Shown: positions 33,020 to 42,774, counted from the first letter of the stretch. The stretch is DNA of 64,000 bases from Paraglaciecola arctica BSs20135 (GCF_000314995.1 NZ_BAEO01000055.1:62001-126000); one strand, 5' to 3'. Numbers and translations are program-made. The notes: generated by a model from the sequence alone, not told the origin.

Positions 33020-35365
33020 ATGACGAAAAAAACCTCAGTTGAGCCATGGGCGATGCGCATTGCTCAGTTAATCAATCGCTTCGGTGCGGTAAAGTCCAGT
33101 ATATTGTTTGTTATTGTGACTTTGATATTTACCTTCGCTGGCACCTACTTTCTAAGGGGCATCATCAGTGATAATGCTCATACTGAAGACTTTATTAGTG
33201 CTTCCATTTTAACTTTACTCAGTGCCCCTTGGGTATTGTGGTTTTTTAGCGAACTAGTCAAACAATTGGAACGCTCCAGAGAGAGTCTTGAATACGCTGT
33301 TACTCAGTTAGAAAAACTCCGAGAAGAGGACGAGTTACTCAATCACACTTTACAAAATAATATTAAACAGCTTAATCATGAAATTGAGCAGCGAAAAAAC
33401 GCTCAGCTAGAGCGAGAAAGTGTATTTACCGATCTAGAGCGTGAAATCACTGAGAAATCTGAGAAAGAAAAACAAGCGTCACAGTTATCTACTCTACTGA
33501 GATCTATTATTGATGCATCTCCAGACTTGATCTACTACCGCAATCAAGAGGGGCGGTTTGCCGGCTGTAACCGTGTGGCTGAACAAATGACAGGTAAAAC
33601 CGAACAAGAGTTGATTGGTTTAACTCCCCACCAAGTGTACGACGAAGAACTGGCCAGTCAAGTGGTTGCTAGTGATCATGAAGTACTCGAAAACGACGTT
33701 AGTGTTACCGAGGACCTATGGTTGCGCTTTGCTGATGGCCGCCGCCGCTATTTTGAAATGCGTAAGGTTCCATTCTATAGCGCAGATGGCACTCGCCTTG
33801 GAGTACTTGCTTTTGGCCGTGATACCACTGAACGTAAGCAGGCAGAGAACGCGGTTAATAAAGCCAGCAAAGATAAAACAGCTTTTATCGCCACGATCAG
33901 TCATGAGTTGCGAACACCACTAAATGGCATTGTTGGCTTAAGCAGAATGTTGCGTGATACCAACCTGACGAGCGAGCAGTTTGCTTGGGTCAGTACCATT
34001 TACGCCAGTGGTATTACTCTAGGCAATATATTTAACGACATTATTGACTTAGACAGGCTAGATAGAGACAGGCTCGAATTGTCTCTGAAAACTGTATCGA
34101 TAAAAGATTTTACCCAAGAACTTGGCAGTATTATTGAATTATTAGCTGATGATAAAGAGCTGACTTTTGCTGCGCATGTTGAGGATCCTATGCCCGCTTT
34201 GGTCGAAGTCGATGGCACAAGATTAAGACAAATTTTATGGAATTTGCTGTTTAATGCCGTTAAGTTCACCCAAAAAGGTGTTGTTTCGTTAGAAGTCAAA
34301 GCAAAAGCGATCGATGCTGAAACTAGCATGGTCACATTTAAAGTATGTGATACAGGCGTTGGCATACCTCCGCAAGAGTTAGATAAAGTATTTGCGATGT
34401 ATTACCAAGTTAACTTACCTGAACATCAAAGCGCTACCGGTACGGGTATCGGCCTCGCAATCTGCCAACAAATGGTGTCGTTGATGAATGGTACTATTAG
34501 TGTCAGCAGTGTGGTGGGCGAAGGCACCTGTTTTACAGTTGACCTGCCTCTTGAAATTAGCAAAAAGCCAATTCAAGTTGAAACGCTCAAAGTCACAGGT
34601 TTGCAGATATTGCTTGTTGAAGATATTGAGTTAAACGTGATGGTAGCCAAAGCTCTGTTGGAAAAACTTGGGCAGCATGTTGACGTAGCCATGACAGGTA
34701 ATGAAGCCATTACTATGGCACGAGATAAACAATATGATTTGATCCTATTGGATATTCAATTACCTGATATGAACGGATTTGAAGTTGCGAATGTGCTACA
34801 TGACGAATCTTTGGTAGAGCAAACTAGTATTGTGGCCTTGACCGCCAATGTGATTAAAACACGTCAGGAATACCTCGATAATGGTATGGATGACGTTATT
34901 GCTAAGCCGGTTAAAAAGAGTCGTATTATTGAGGTGTTCAATAAACTGTTTTGTGAACAACCTAGTGAACCACACCAACCTGCTCCCGAGCCTAAAAAAG
35001 ACCATCTGAACACTATTCTCGACTTAGAACTTTTGCAAATGTTAGTGGATACTATAGGCCACGAAATGGTGCGTACTAGTGTTAAAGTATTTCAGGAAAA
35101 AATACCTGAATATTTGGAAATTTTGCAGATTAGTTTAAGTGCTGATGAAAAAGACGAGGTTTGCTCCCAAGCCCATAAAATCAAGGGAGCTGCTGGTTCA
35201 GTAGGTCTAGCCAGAGTGCAAAAAATTGCCAATGAAATCCAACAAGGTGATCATCCAGCTTGGTGGCAAAATGTGCACGATTGGGTTGAGCAGCTAAATC
35301 AGGCTGCTAATCAAGATCTGCAAAAATTAATTAATTGGTTGAGCCAACAAGATATAGATGATTAA
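33020..35365 (+). CDS. arcB: Aerobic respiration control hybrid sensor kinase
   Basis: 781 residues. Two N-terminal membrane segments are followed by a coiled-coil linker, a PAS domain (SIIDASPDLIYYRNQEGRFA), HisKA with His295 (ISHELRTPLNG), HATPase (NAVKFT, DTGVGIP, GTGIGLAI), a receiver with Asp578 (LLDIQLPDMNG) and an HPt domain with His719 (QAHKIKGAAGS). These match E. coli ArcB His292, Asp576 and His717. It senses quinone redox state and phosphorylates ArcA. The neighbouring gltB is as in E. coli. Confidence 0.96.
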   Translation: MTKKTSVEPWAMRIAQLINRFGAVKSSILFVIVTLIFTFAGTYFLRGIISDNAHTEDFISASILTLLSAPWVLWFFSELVKQLERSRESLEYAVTQLEKLREEDELLNHTLQNNIKQLNHEIEQRKNAQLERESVFTDLEREITEKSEKEKQASQLSTLLRSIIDASPDLIYYRNQEGRFAGCNRVAEQMTGKTEQELIGLTPHQVYDEELASQVVASDHEVLENDVSVTEDLWLRFADGRRRYFEMRKVPFYSADGTRLGVLAFGRDTTERKQAENAVNKASKDKTAFIATISHELRTPLNGIVGLSRMLRDTNLTSEQFAWVSTIYASGITLGNIFNDIIDLDRLDRDRLELSLKTVSIKDFTQELGSIIELLADDKELTFAAHVEDPMPALVEVDGTRLRQILWNLLFNAVKFTQKGVVSLEVKAKAIDAETSMVTFKVCDTGVGIPPQELDKVFAMYYQVNLPEHQSATGTGIGLAICQQMVSLMNGTISVSSVVGEGTCFTVDLPLEISKKPIQVETLKVTGLQILLVEDIELNVMVAKALLEKLGQHVDVAMTGNEAITMARDKQYDLILLDIQLPDMNGFEVANVLHDESLVEQTSIVALTANVIKTRQEYLDNGMDDVIAKPVKKSRIIEVFNKLFCEQPSEPHQPAPEPKKDHLNTILDLELLQMLVDTIGHEMVRTSVKVFQEKIPEYLEILQISLSADEKDEVCSQAHKIKGAAGSVGLARVQKIANEIQQGDHPAWWQNVHDWVEQLNQAANQDLQKLINWLSQQDIDD

Positions 35366-35404
35366 GCTAGCTTAATGCTGCCTCTCAAATGTTAGTTTTG
35401 GGCG

Positions 35405-35445
35405 TAACCTATTTGTTATTGGCTATGTAAATAACAAATAGGTTA
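35405..35445. terminator. AT-rich perfect 16-bp hairpin between convergent genes
   Basis: TAACCTATTTGTTATT pairs exactly with AATAACAAATAGGTTA around a 9-nt loop, 39 bp after the arcB stop and 40 bp beyond the stop of the convergent operon. It lacks a GC-rich stem and a T-run, so it may be a terminator, a processing signal or a protein-binding dyad. Confidence 0.6.
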
Positions 35446-35484
35446 TATAACTGAAGAAGTGATAGGTTTTAACTCGAGTGCAGG

Positions 35485-36042
35485 TTAAGTAAAATCGAGT
35501 TGCCTTATGGTTACCAGTAAGTCTGTGATGGATCCATCATCATTTGAGTATTGGGCTAACCACAAGCTCATCTCCTCGCCACTAAGTTTACCGTCTATAG
35601 CAGGGAGTTCGGATGGTAATAGATCCAGTAGTTTTTTAATTTGCAGATGTTCAATTTTATTGTACGCAGAATCGATACGTTCGATTAACTGTTCTTCAAG
35701 TGAATAAACGTTGCTCATATAAGTATCAATGTCAAAATCACCTTCTTGTTCAGGTGTATTCGTATGGAGTTCACTTGCAACATCTTTTAGAGGAGGAGGT
35801 GATACGGGTTCAGTAATATTAGTATCCATTTCAGGATCATAAAATTCTAAACCTTCCATCGCATCAAAATTTAGGTCTTCTAAATTAGTTTCAAGTTCAA
35901 ATTCTAGAGTTAGGTCAGCGTTCTCAATAGGTTCAAGGTTATCGATTAAAGAATCTAAATCTGAGGATAAATTGCGAAGTGCCAACTCAGTTAGGCAATT
36001 CGCATTGACATAAATATAGTGAAAAGCTTGTCTAGTTATCAT
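35485..36042 (-). CDS. Acidic protein of unknown function in the lipase operon
   Basis: 185 residues with no signal peptide and very many Asp and Glu residues (for example LTLEFELETNLEDLNFD). The C-terminal third is helical (EEQLIERIDSAYNKIEHLQI). I do not recognise the family. It starts 24 bp after the lipase stop on the same strand, with only a weak Shine-Dalgarno. Possible roles are a chaperone, adaptor or cytoplasmic partner of the lipase; none is shown by sequence. Confidence 0.65.
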   Translation of the reverse strand: MITRQAFHYIYVNANCLTELALRNLSSDLDSLIDNLEPIENADLTLEFELETNLEDLNFDAMEGLEFYDPEMDTNITEPVSPPPLKDVASELHTNTPEQEGDFDIDTYMSNVYSLEEQLIERIDSAYNKIEHLQIKKLLDLLPSELPAIDGKLSGEEMSLWLAQYSNDDGSITDLLVTIRQLDFT

Positions 36043-36066
36043 TTTTTAAGTTTTAAAGTCCAATTG

Positions 36067-37368
36067 TTACAAAGTAGAAGCTGCAGACAAAGCCCAAGCA
36101 GTACCTAGACCAATGCTTAATGGTGTAATATTTCGGCTAATAAAGGCTAGTGAATTTGCGGCTAAACTTCGAAGCGCGGACAACATTTTTGATAAAATCA
36201 TTTTAATAATTCCAGCTGTAAAATCTGCTCCTTCTACAGCCTTAATACCAGCCCAAACCGCAGCATGTTTGAGTAGTGTGTAGATGTTTTGCCCTAGTAA
36301 TTTTAACCTGTTCAGTCCTTTCATTAAAATTTCAGCCAATAAGTCAACGGCAGTTAATCCTAATATTAAAACTGAGCTGATACTTTTCAGAACATGACTG
36401 AATAGTTTGAACAATATGGAGAGTGTTTTTGCTGATGCATACGCGACCCATCCAGCATCGTTAGTATCATGCAATAACCAACGGGAAATAAGTGCGTTAT
36501 CATGTTCGACTGAATTTGAGGCTAAACGTATTTGGTCCCAACTTAGTAAGCCTACAGAGTTGATATACTCACGCATATCATGATTTGCTGTGCTCAATAA
36601 TTTTCCCGTTGGGGATAACATTGTCATGTTGTTAGGATCATTTGGTTTCGGCTGCACATGAATATAAGGATAAGGTGCAATCAAGGTAATAGGGTCAAGA
36701 TCATGGCTTACGCGGTAAATGTTATCTACACCAATAGCCTGTTCAATGGAAGAATAGGTATTCAAACACCCAACTCTTGGACTGCCAAAGGTATAAAGTT
36801 TCACATTTTTCCGAGATGCAGCAATATCGGCTGCAATTAAGGTGGCGACCCCACCACCTAAACTATGACCTACGCAGTGCACTACATCTGCATCAGCTAT
36901 AAGACTAGTATCTCTTTTGAGACTAGTTTGTATACTATCAAATGTTCGTTTAAAGCCTTTGTGTACCGAGCCAAAACTACCAAAGGGAGTCGCAGACGCA
37001 CGCAAATCAGTGATAATGTCTGGTACACCACTCATCTCAGGACGGGTGCCACGGCTAGCAATAATAACGTGTTTTTTTCCTTCGGCTTGGTAGGTTAAGG
37101 TATAACCAAAGCCCGAACTTGTGCCAAACCCAGTTGTAGCTGAATGGACATTACCTAATTGTGAAGATGCCATTCCAGTTGATTGTAATGACGTATTTGC
37201 ATGGCCACCAGTGCCCACAGTCCCAGAACCAATCACTCTATTTTGTATATTTGATCTAGATTCCACTCCAGCTGATGGCTCGTTATTGATCCAATCTTTT
37301 AGTGTGAAGTAGCTATTAGTCGCAATATGAGCTGCTTCTTTTGGGGTAAGGGTATTTGCTATCGGCAT
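36067..37368 (-). CDS. Class 3 lipase with hydrophobic C-terminal region
   Basis: 433 residues. A Gly/Ser/Thr-rich N-terminal stretch (about 45-90) leads into a Lipase_3 core with nucleophile Ser169 (VGHSLGGG), Asp225 (SHDLDPITLI) and His263 (TANHDMREYI), a complete triad. Residues about 310-433 form several hydrophobic or amphipathic helices. There is no N-terminal signal peptide. ACGGAG precedes the ATG. A leaderless lipase with a membrane-active tail next to an exported partner fits an antibacterial phospholipase effector; an ordinary membrane-bound lipase is the alternative. Confidence 0.8.
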   Translation of the reverse strand: MPIANTLTPKEAAHIATNSYFTLKDWINNEPSAGVESRSNIQNRVIGSGTVGTGGHANTSLQSTGMASSQLGNVHSATTGFGTSSGFGYTLTYQAEGKKHVIIASRGTRPEMSGVPDIITDLRASATPFGSFGSVHKGFKRTFDSIQTSLKRDTSLIADADVVHCVGHSLGGGVATLIAADIAASRKNVKLYTFGSPRVGCLNTYSSIEQAIGVDNIYRVSHDLDPITLIAPYPYIHVQPKPNDPNNMTMLSPTGKLLSTANHDMREYINSVGLLSWDQIRLASNSVEHDNALISRWLLHDTNDAGWVAYASAKTLSILFKLFSHVLKSISSVLILGLTAVDLLAEILMKGLNRLKLLGQNIYTLLKHAAVWAGIKAVEGADFTAGIIKMILSKMLSALRSLAANSLAFISRNITPLSIGLGTAWALSAASTL

Positions 37369-37413
37369 TTCAAACTCCGTTTGAGCTATTAATAATGAAT
37401 TTATAAGGTACTG

Positions 37414-38319
37414 TTAATTGGTCAGTACCTTCGACAGATCTAAAGACCATATATATGATTTTGGATCTTTATGATCGCGATTATCAATTGTGTGTAAAAG
37501 TAGCTTTTTATCAATGACCTGCCAATCTTCGACATTACCGTCGTCAATACCAAGTTTGAGGATTTCGATGCCTTGAGGATGTTTATCTGAGAACAGTACT
37601 ATATTGTTATAATAATTGTGATAAATCTCCGCTGATTTTCGCTTTGTCTCACTGTAATAAATTATGACTGATTCGCCGCTATTTAAGCTTTTCTGATCAA
37701 AGTATTTATCAAGATTTTGTGCATTTGTATCTGCTTCAGAGAAAAGACTGAAACTTTGGTTCGCTGTGTCATATAAATACAGCGCTATTTTTGAGCGTGG
37801 ATCATAATAATTTACTGCGACTAGTAATTGCTGTTCTGGTAAACAGGCAACATCAACTACGCTGTAATGTATCCAATTTTTAGAGCGAGAGCTAAGCTCA
37901 TTAGTGGACACCTTTTTTACTGGCTTCAGTGAGTTTATCGACTCGAGTTCCCATACATCAAAGCGTGCATTGGCTTGATTGTTGATAAGTGCAATAGGGG
38001 AAGCAGAGTTCCATACAAAAGCGGATTGAGAAGGTTCTATATAACCATCTTCTATAGTGAGAACTAGAGGTGCAGTTCCCTGTATTTTTGCTTTGATACA
38101 GTTTTGGTTATGCCCTTCTGGAAGATAAGTATTTGCGGGGTAGCTAGGCAATTTTGTTAATTTAGCGTCCAAGGAAGCATGCACTACAGTAGGCGCAACT
38201 TTGTCTTTAGTAAAAAAGGAAAACATATCAAAGCCCCAGGCGTTTGCAGTATAAATAGTAAGAATACTGGCACTAAAGGTCAGAAAGAATACTATCAAGT
38301 ATGATGATCGCACATTCAC
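37414..38319 (-). CDS. Membrane-anchored or periplasmic protein, candidate lipase partner
   Basis: 301 residues from GTG 38319, with a strong AAGGAGGGA. A hydrophobic N-terminal segment (about residues 7-26) acts as signal peptide or anchor. The rest is beta-rich, with repeated aromatic/acidic strands such as QLLVAVNYYDPRSKIALYLY, reminiscent of a beta-propeller. I do not recognise the family. It is first in the operon, 45 bp before the lipase. Its envelope location would suit an immunity protein that blocks the lipase. Confidence 0.7.
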   Translation of the reverse strand: MNVRSSYLIVFFLTFSASILTIYTANAWGFDMFSFFTKDKVAPTVVHASLDAKLTKLPSYPANTYLPEGHNQNCIKAKIQGTAPLVLTIEDGYIEPSQSAFVWNSASPIALINNQANARFDVWELESINSLKPVKKVSTNELSSRSKNWIHYSVVDVACLPEQQLLVAVNYYDPRSKIALYLYDTANQSFSLFSEADTNAQNLDKYFDQKSLNSGESVIIYYSETKRKSAEIYHNYYNNIVLFSDKHPQGIEILKLGIDDGNVEDWQVIDKKLLLHTIDNRDHKDPKSYIWSLDLSKVLTN

Positions 38320-38560
38320 GATAGTCCCTCCTTAAAAAACGTGATTATCAAGTTTGATATAATCAATCGTCATGTTTTAATTTTCACTCAATTAAACTAG
38401 AACGATAAACTATCAGCACTTTTCTTACAAAGTTATTTTAGATAATTTACAATTTTATCCGGTCTTTTTTATTCTCAAGAGGCTTTTCGCTGATTAAATG
38501 CTATGCATTGGTTTAGCTCTCCACATCATTGTGTCTGACGCTATGTAATACCTATGCTAA

Positions 38561-39433
38561 TTAGCGTTTATTTTTAGCCAAAATCACTAACATTATTCCA
38601 CCTAGTATCACACTGGCAGATAGAGCGAGGTGTAAATCAATAGGCTCTGCGACTAGCAGTACACCGCCTAATGCTGCCCAAATTGGCACTGACAATTGAC
38701 TGACCGCTGCGATGCTAGGTTTTAGGTGGGGTAGCACTACATACCAAACCGCGTAACCTACTCCTGAGGCTAATGCTCCTGAGCCTATAGTGTAGAGCCA
38801 GCCTTGTAAACTCATCTGAAGATCAGTGGTAAAGTAGCTCCAAACTAAGGTGATTAAAACAATAGGTAATAGCCGAATAAAGTTACTTGCCGTATCTAAA
38901 AGAGGTTGGGTAGATCGTGCTCCTATCAAGCTATACATAGCCCAAGCTACCCCTGCCAAACCCATTAGTATGCAGCCTATAAAACTGGGTTTTTCGAGTT
39001 CAGGATAGATGAAATAAAGAAACCCAAGAAGTGACAAAATAATGCCTACATACTCTTGCCTTGTCATTTTGACGCCGGCTAACCAGCCTTTAAGCAACAT
39101 AGTAAATTGCACACAAGCGAATAAAATGAGCGCGCCAGTTGCGGTGCCTAGTGAGACATAGGCATAGGAAAATCCTGCCGCATAAATAAATAAGTAGAAT
39201 GCACCAGAATGACTACCGAATTGGGATACTTTACTGAGGTTGGTGCTATTTTTGACTGCCACAATAAGCGCCAAAGTGATTGCTGCTGATAACAACCGAA
39301 TGGCAGTAAAATTTGCAGGGTCAACTTGCTCGGTACTCAGAGCTAAACGACAAAGTACAGAGTTGGCCGCAAAAGCAAAGAGAGAAGTTAGCGTAAATAG
39401 AATCGTTCGAAAGGTATTCACATTAACAGCCAA
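38561..39433 (-). CDS. EamA/DMT superfamily transporter
   Basis: 290 residues with about ten hydrophobic segments in two EamA repeats. The N-terminal repeat has NSVLCRLALSTEQVDPANFT, and the second ends in VPIWAALGGVLLVAEPIDLH. It is a drug/metabolite-type exporter or permease of unknown substrate. Its start overlaps the 3' end of mgtE by 16 bp on the same strand, so it is coupled to the large minus-strand cluster upstream. Confidence 0.88.
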   Translation of the reverse strand: MAVNVNTFRTILFTLTSLFAFAANSVLCRLALSTEQVDPANFTAIRLLSAAITLALIVAVKNSTNLSKVSQFGSHSGAFYLFIYAAGFSYAYVSLGTATGALILFACVQFTMLLKGWLAGVKMTRQEYVGIILSLLGFLYFIYPELEKPSFIGCILMGLAGVAWAMYSLIGARSTQPLLDTASNFIRLLPIVLITLVWSYFTTDLQMSLQGWLYTIGSGALASGVGYAVWYVVLPHLKPSIAAVSQLSVPIWAALGGVLLVAEPIDLHLALSASVILGGIMLVILAKNKR

Positions 39434-40773
39434 GTGGCTGAACCTAAAAAGGCAAATATACCAACCACATCAGTAATAGTGGTTAAAATCACGCTACCCG
39501 CCAACGCAGGGTCTATTTTCAATTTTTTCATTATAATGGGTAAACTTGCACCGGCGAGACCAGCTGCAACCATATTGATCATCATAGCAAAAGCAATGAC
39601 TGCACCTAACATTATATCTTGTTTCCAAATTGCAATAACGGATGCAATTAGTACTGACCAAATCACACCATTTAAAAAACCAATGGCCAATTCTTTGCTA
39701 ATTAACCATCTGGCGTTAGCTGAATTAACATGACCCAGAGCCATACCACGAATAACCAGGGTAAGGGTTTGATTACCTGCTACACCACCCATACTAGGGA
39801 CAATAGTATTGAGAATTGCCAATACAGCCAGTTGGCTTAAGGCAGCTTCAAATAAGTCACTAACTGCAGCTGCCATTAAGGCGGTAAGTAAGTTAACACC
39901 CAACCAAATTGAACGGCGCTGGGTACTTTTGACGACTGGTGCAAAGGTATCTTCTTCATCGTCTAAACCCGCCATACTCATCATTGAGTGCTCTGCATCT
40001 TCACGAATAATATCCACCACATCATCAATGGTGATCCGCCCTAACAATTGATTTTTTTCATCCACTACTGGAGCCGACAACCAATTGTATCGTTCAAATA
40101 AACTGGCTACTTCGTTATCCATCATAGTGGCGGGAATGGCTTCAGAATCTTTAATTAAGGATTCTATTGGCGTATCAGGAGCGGCAGTTATGAGACTGGT
40201 AAGCGCCACGCCCCCCATTAACTTATCGTTGCGATCGACGACATATAAGGTATCTGTGTGTTCTGGCATACCACCTTTTAGGCGCAAATATCGCAAGATC
40301 ACATCTACATTAATGCCAGGTCTAAGGGTAATGGCATCTGTATTCATGATAAAACCGGCAGTTTCATCACCGTATGACAACCCGAGCTCGGCCCGTGAAC
40401 GGTCTTGTTCATCCATGGCTGCTAATAAATCTTGTGCTACTTCTTGTGGTAAGCCACGTAAAGTATCCACTAGGTTATCTGTGTCCATCTCTTCTAGAGC
40501 ATCGGCGACCTTATCTGGTAGCATTTTTCTGATAATGCCATTACGTACATCATCTGAAAGTTCTTCAAGCACGTCGCTGTACAAATCAGGTGGTATAAGT
40601 TGCCATATATCCAAACGATTGCGGCTACGACTCGATTCTAAAAGCAAAGCAAGATCACCGGGTTGCAGCTGATGCAACATCTCTTTGGCGTGCTCTATTT
40701 GACCACTACCTAAAGCTTCATTGATGTCATGAAGTTGGTTGTTACTGCTTTTGGCTTCGAAGGTATTTGGCAT
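39418..40773 (-). CDS. mgtE: Magnesium transporter MgtE
   Basis: 451 residues. The N domain (helical superhelix, to about residue 130) contains DVRNGIIRKMLPDKVADALEEMD. It is followed by two CBS domains (to about 260), the plug helix and five transmembrane helices with VPSMGGVAGNQTLTLVIRGMALG, which forms the Mg2+ pore. The cytoplasmic domains close the channel when Mg2+ is high. It is 70 bp downstream of the HPr-like gene. Confidence 0.95.
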   Translation of the reverse strand: MPNTFEAKSSNNQLHDINEALGSGQIEHAKEMLHQLQPGDLALLLESSRSRNRLDIWQLIPPDLYSDVLEELSDDVRNGIIRKMLPDKVADALEEMDTDNLVDTLRGLPQEVAQDLLAAMDEQDRSRAELGLSYGDETAGFIMNTDAITLRPGINVDVILRYLRLKGGMPEHTDTLYVVDRNDKLMGGVALTSLITAAPDTPIESLIKDSEAIPATMMDNEVASLFERYNWLSAPVVDEKNQLLGRITIDDVVDIIREDAEHSMMSMAGLDDEEDTFAPVVKSTQRRSIWLGVNLLTALMAAAVSDLFEAALSQLAVLAILNTIVPSMGGVAGNQTLTLVIRGMALGHVNSANARWLISKELAIGFLNGVIWSVLIASVIAIWKQDIMLGAVIAFAMMINMVAAGLAGASLPIIMKKLKIDPALAGSVILTTITDVVGIFAFLGSATWLLM

Positions 40774-40843
40774 GGTTTAGATGAACTTATTTAGTATGAA
40801 TTAAATGGTTTTCTACATATTTGAATTAAAGATAATGTGGTGA

Positions 40844-41119
40844 TTATTCCTCTTCATTAAACTTTGTGGCGATTAATTTTTCTACGGCGTCTAGCGCAGC
40901 CTGTGCATCTTTGCCTTCACTCACAACTCGTACTTCTTTACCTTGATGACTTTCGAGCATCATTAGACCTAATACACTGTTGGCTGATGCTTGTTTGTCG
41001 CCTTGGTGTAGGGTTATCTCTGCATCAAATTTATTCGTCAGTTGTACTAATTGTGTAGCAGCTCGTGCATGCAGACCCAACTTATTAACGATAACGACTG
41101 TTTTTTCGAAGCTAGGCAT
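40844..41119 (-). CDS. ptsO: Phosphocarrier protein NPr
   Basis: 91-residue HPr-fold protein. The phosphorylation site is His17 in KLGLHARAATQL; the Ser46-like region reads ASANSVLGLMML. NPr passes phosphate from EI-Ntr to EIIA-Ntr in the nitrogen PTS regulatory chain. It is 18 bp after rapZ, and ptsN is one gene further, the usual gammaproteobacterial order. Confidence 0.95.
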   Translation of the reverse strand: MPSFEKTVVIVNKLGLHARAATQLVQLTNKFDAEITLHQGDKQASANSVLGLMMLESHQGKEVRVVSEGKDAQAALDAVEKLIATKFNEEE

Positions 41120-41137
41120 AAGTTTAATACTCTCTTG

Positions 41138-41983
41138 TTAGCGATTTAACTCGCGGTGGCGAATTTGTACGTCAGGATGAGAGTCGCTAAAGGTTTTAGC
41201 TAAGGTTTCGGCAACATAAACTGATCTGTGTTGACCGCCTGTGCAACCAATGGCTACGGTTACGTAACTGCGATTATTGCGCTCTAAATGGGGTAGCCAA
41301 GTAGAAATTAGATTTTGGATCTGCCAAATAAATTTAGTGACTATGGGTTGTGAGCCTAAAAATATCTGCACTGGAGCATCCAATCCTGTCAGGTGTTTGA
41401 GGTCGGGTTCCCAATGAGGGTTAGGTAAAAAGCGTCCATCAAATACGTAATCGGCATCTTTGGGTATGCCGTGTTTAAATCCAAAGGATTCGAATACCAA
41501 GACCAATCTAGAGCTCTTTTTGCCTAGAATACGTTCGCGGACTAATTCTGCTAGCTGGTGGACTGACAATTGATCAGTATCTAAGTATAGATCGGCACGT
41601 TCGGCAATGGGAGCCAGTAATTCACTTTCAGCTCGAATGGCATCAGACAAAGATTTATTTTGCTTGGATAAAGGATGTAGCCGTCTTGTTTCGCTAAAAC
41701 GTTTAATCAATACGTCATCGCTAGCGTCTAAATAAAGTATGGTCATGTCCCAAGTCGAGGGTAGGTAATCGAGGATTTCTACTAGCTCGTTAGGATTTTT
41801 AGGTAAGTTACGTACATCTATACTAACGGCAACTTGGTCGTATTCATCCACTACAGTGTGAGTCAGTGTGGGTAAAAGGTTAACGGGGATATTGTCTACG
41901 CAATAGTAGCCAAGATCTTCTAGCGAGCGCAGCACAATCGATTTACCTGATCCAGAGCGTCCACTAATAATGATAAGTTTCAT
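41138..41983 (-). CDS. rapZ: RNase adapter protein RapZ
   Basis: 281 residues. Walker A SGRSGSGKS is at residues 7-15. The C-terminal domain has GCTGGQHRSVYVAE, the conserved metabolite/RNA-binding motif. RapZ binds GlcN6P and steers sRNA GlmZ to RNase E, setting glmS and so UDP-GlcNAc supply. It lies directly after ptsN with no gap. Confidence 0.95.
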   Translation of the reverse strand: MKLIIISGRSGSGKSIVLRSLEDLGYYCVDNIPVNLLPTLTHTVVDEYDQVAVSIDVRNLPKNPNELVEILDYLPSTWDMTILYLDASDDVLIKRFSETRRLHPLSKQNKSLSDAIRAESELLAPIAERADLYLDTDQLSVHQLAELVRERILGKKSSRLVLVFESFGFKHGIPKDADYVFDGRFLPNPHWEPDLKHLTGLDAPVQIFLGSQPIVTKFIWQIQNLISTWLPHLERNNRSYVTVAIGCTGGQHRSVYVAETLAKTFSDSHPDVQIRHRELNR

Positions 41984-42427
41984 TTAGCCTAATGCCTCAA
42001 ATAACTCTTGATCTGTTTTGGCATTGCGCATTCGACTCAAGGTTTCTTTGTTATTGAGTTTTGTGGCAATTGCAGACAAAGTGCCTAAATGTTCAGACGC
42101 TTTGTTTTCAGGGACCAAAATAGCAAAAAAAATGTCAACTGGTGCATTGTCTATTGCGTCATAATCGATTGGTTTTTCACTGGTAACCACAACTGCCATG
42201 ACATTTTCTAGATCTTGTAGGCGACCATGAGGTAACGCAATACCATTACCGATGCCAGTACTGCCCATTTTTTCTCTGCACGTCAGACTAGACAAAATAG
42301 TCGCTTGATCAATATCCATTAAATATTGATTGGCAATTTGACTAATGAGTTCAAGTACTCGTTTTTTACTAGTTCCCTGAACTGCACATAAAGTGCAGTC
42401 AGGGTGTAAAATATCTTTAATTTCCAT
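41984..42427 (-). CDS. ptsN: PTS IIA-like nitrogen regulatory protein
   Basis: 147 residues, EIIA mannitol-type fold. The active His67 lies in GNGIALPHGRL. EIIA-Ntr controls K+ transport, phosphate sensing and sigma-54-linked processes through its phosphorylation state. It sits between hpf and rapZ in the rpoN operon. Confidence 0.95.
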   Translation of the reverse strand: MEIKDILHPDCTLCAVQGTSKKRVLELISQIANQYLMDIDQATILSSLTCREKMGSTGIGNGIALPHGRLQDLENVMAVVVTSEKPIDYDAIDNAPVDIFFAILVPENKASEHLGTLSAIATKLNNKETLSRMRNAKTDQELFEALG

Positions 42428-42461
42428 TATGGATTCTAATTGTGGTTAATCGTTGATGCGA

Positions 42462-42749
42462 CTAATGTCGTTTAATTTTTTCCTTGTGCTTAATCACTTG
42501 TCGGTCAAGTTTATCGATTAAAGCATCTATTGCTGCATACATATCTGAATGTTCAGATGTAGCAAACACCTCTGTTCCGCTGAGGTGTAAAGTGGCTTCA
42601 GCTTTTTGGTTCAGCTTCTCCACGTTTAAGATCACATGCACATTATTTATGTGATCAAAATGTCGTTCCAGTTTGGTAAATTTGTTGTCGACGTAGTCTC
42701 TTAAAGAATCTGTAATATCTACATGATGACCGGTAAGGTTAATTTGCAT
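42462..42749 (-). CDS. hpf: Short ribosome hibernation promoting factor
   Basis: 95 residues, the short HPF type, beginning MQINLTGHHVDITDSLRDYV with the sigma-54 modulation/S30EA fold. It binds the 30S decoding centre and promotes 100S dimers with RMF in stationary phase. It lies 25 bp after rpoN. Confidence 0.95.
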   Translation of the reverse strand: MQINLTGHHVDITDSLRDYVDNKFTKLERHFDHINNVHVILNVEKLNQKAEATLHLSGTEVFATSEHSDMYAAIDALIDKLDRQVIKHKEKIKRH

Positions 42750-42774
42750 ATCGCCTATTCCTTCTTCAATAAGC

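Noticed and set aside
40085-40672. 195-codon open frame antisense to mgtE
   Set aside because: Serine-rich shadow of the mgtE cytoplasmic domain with no start signal.
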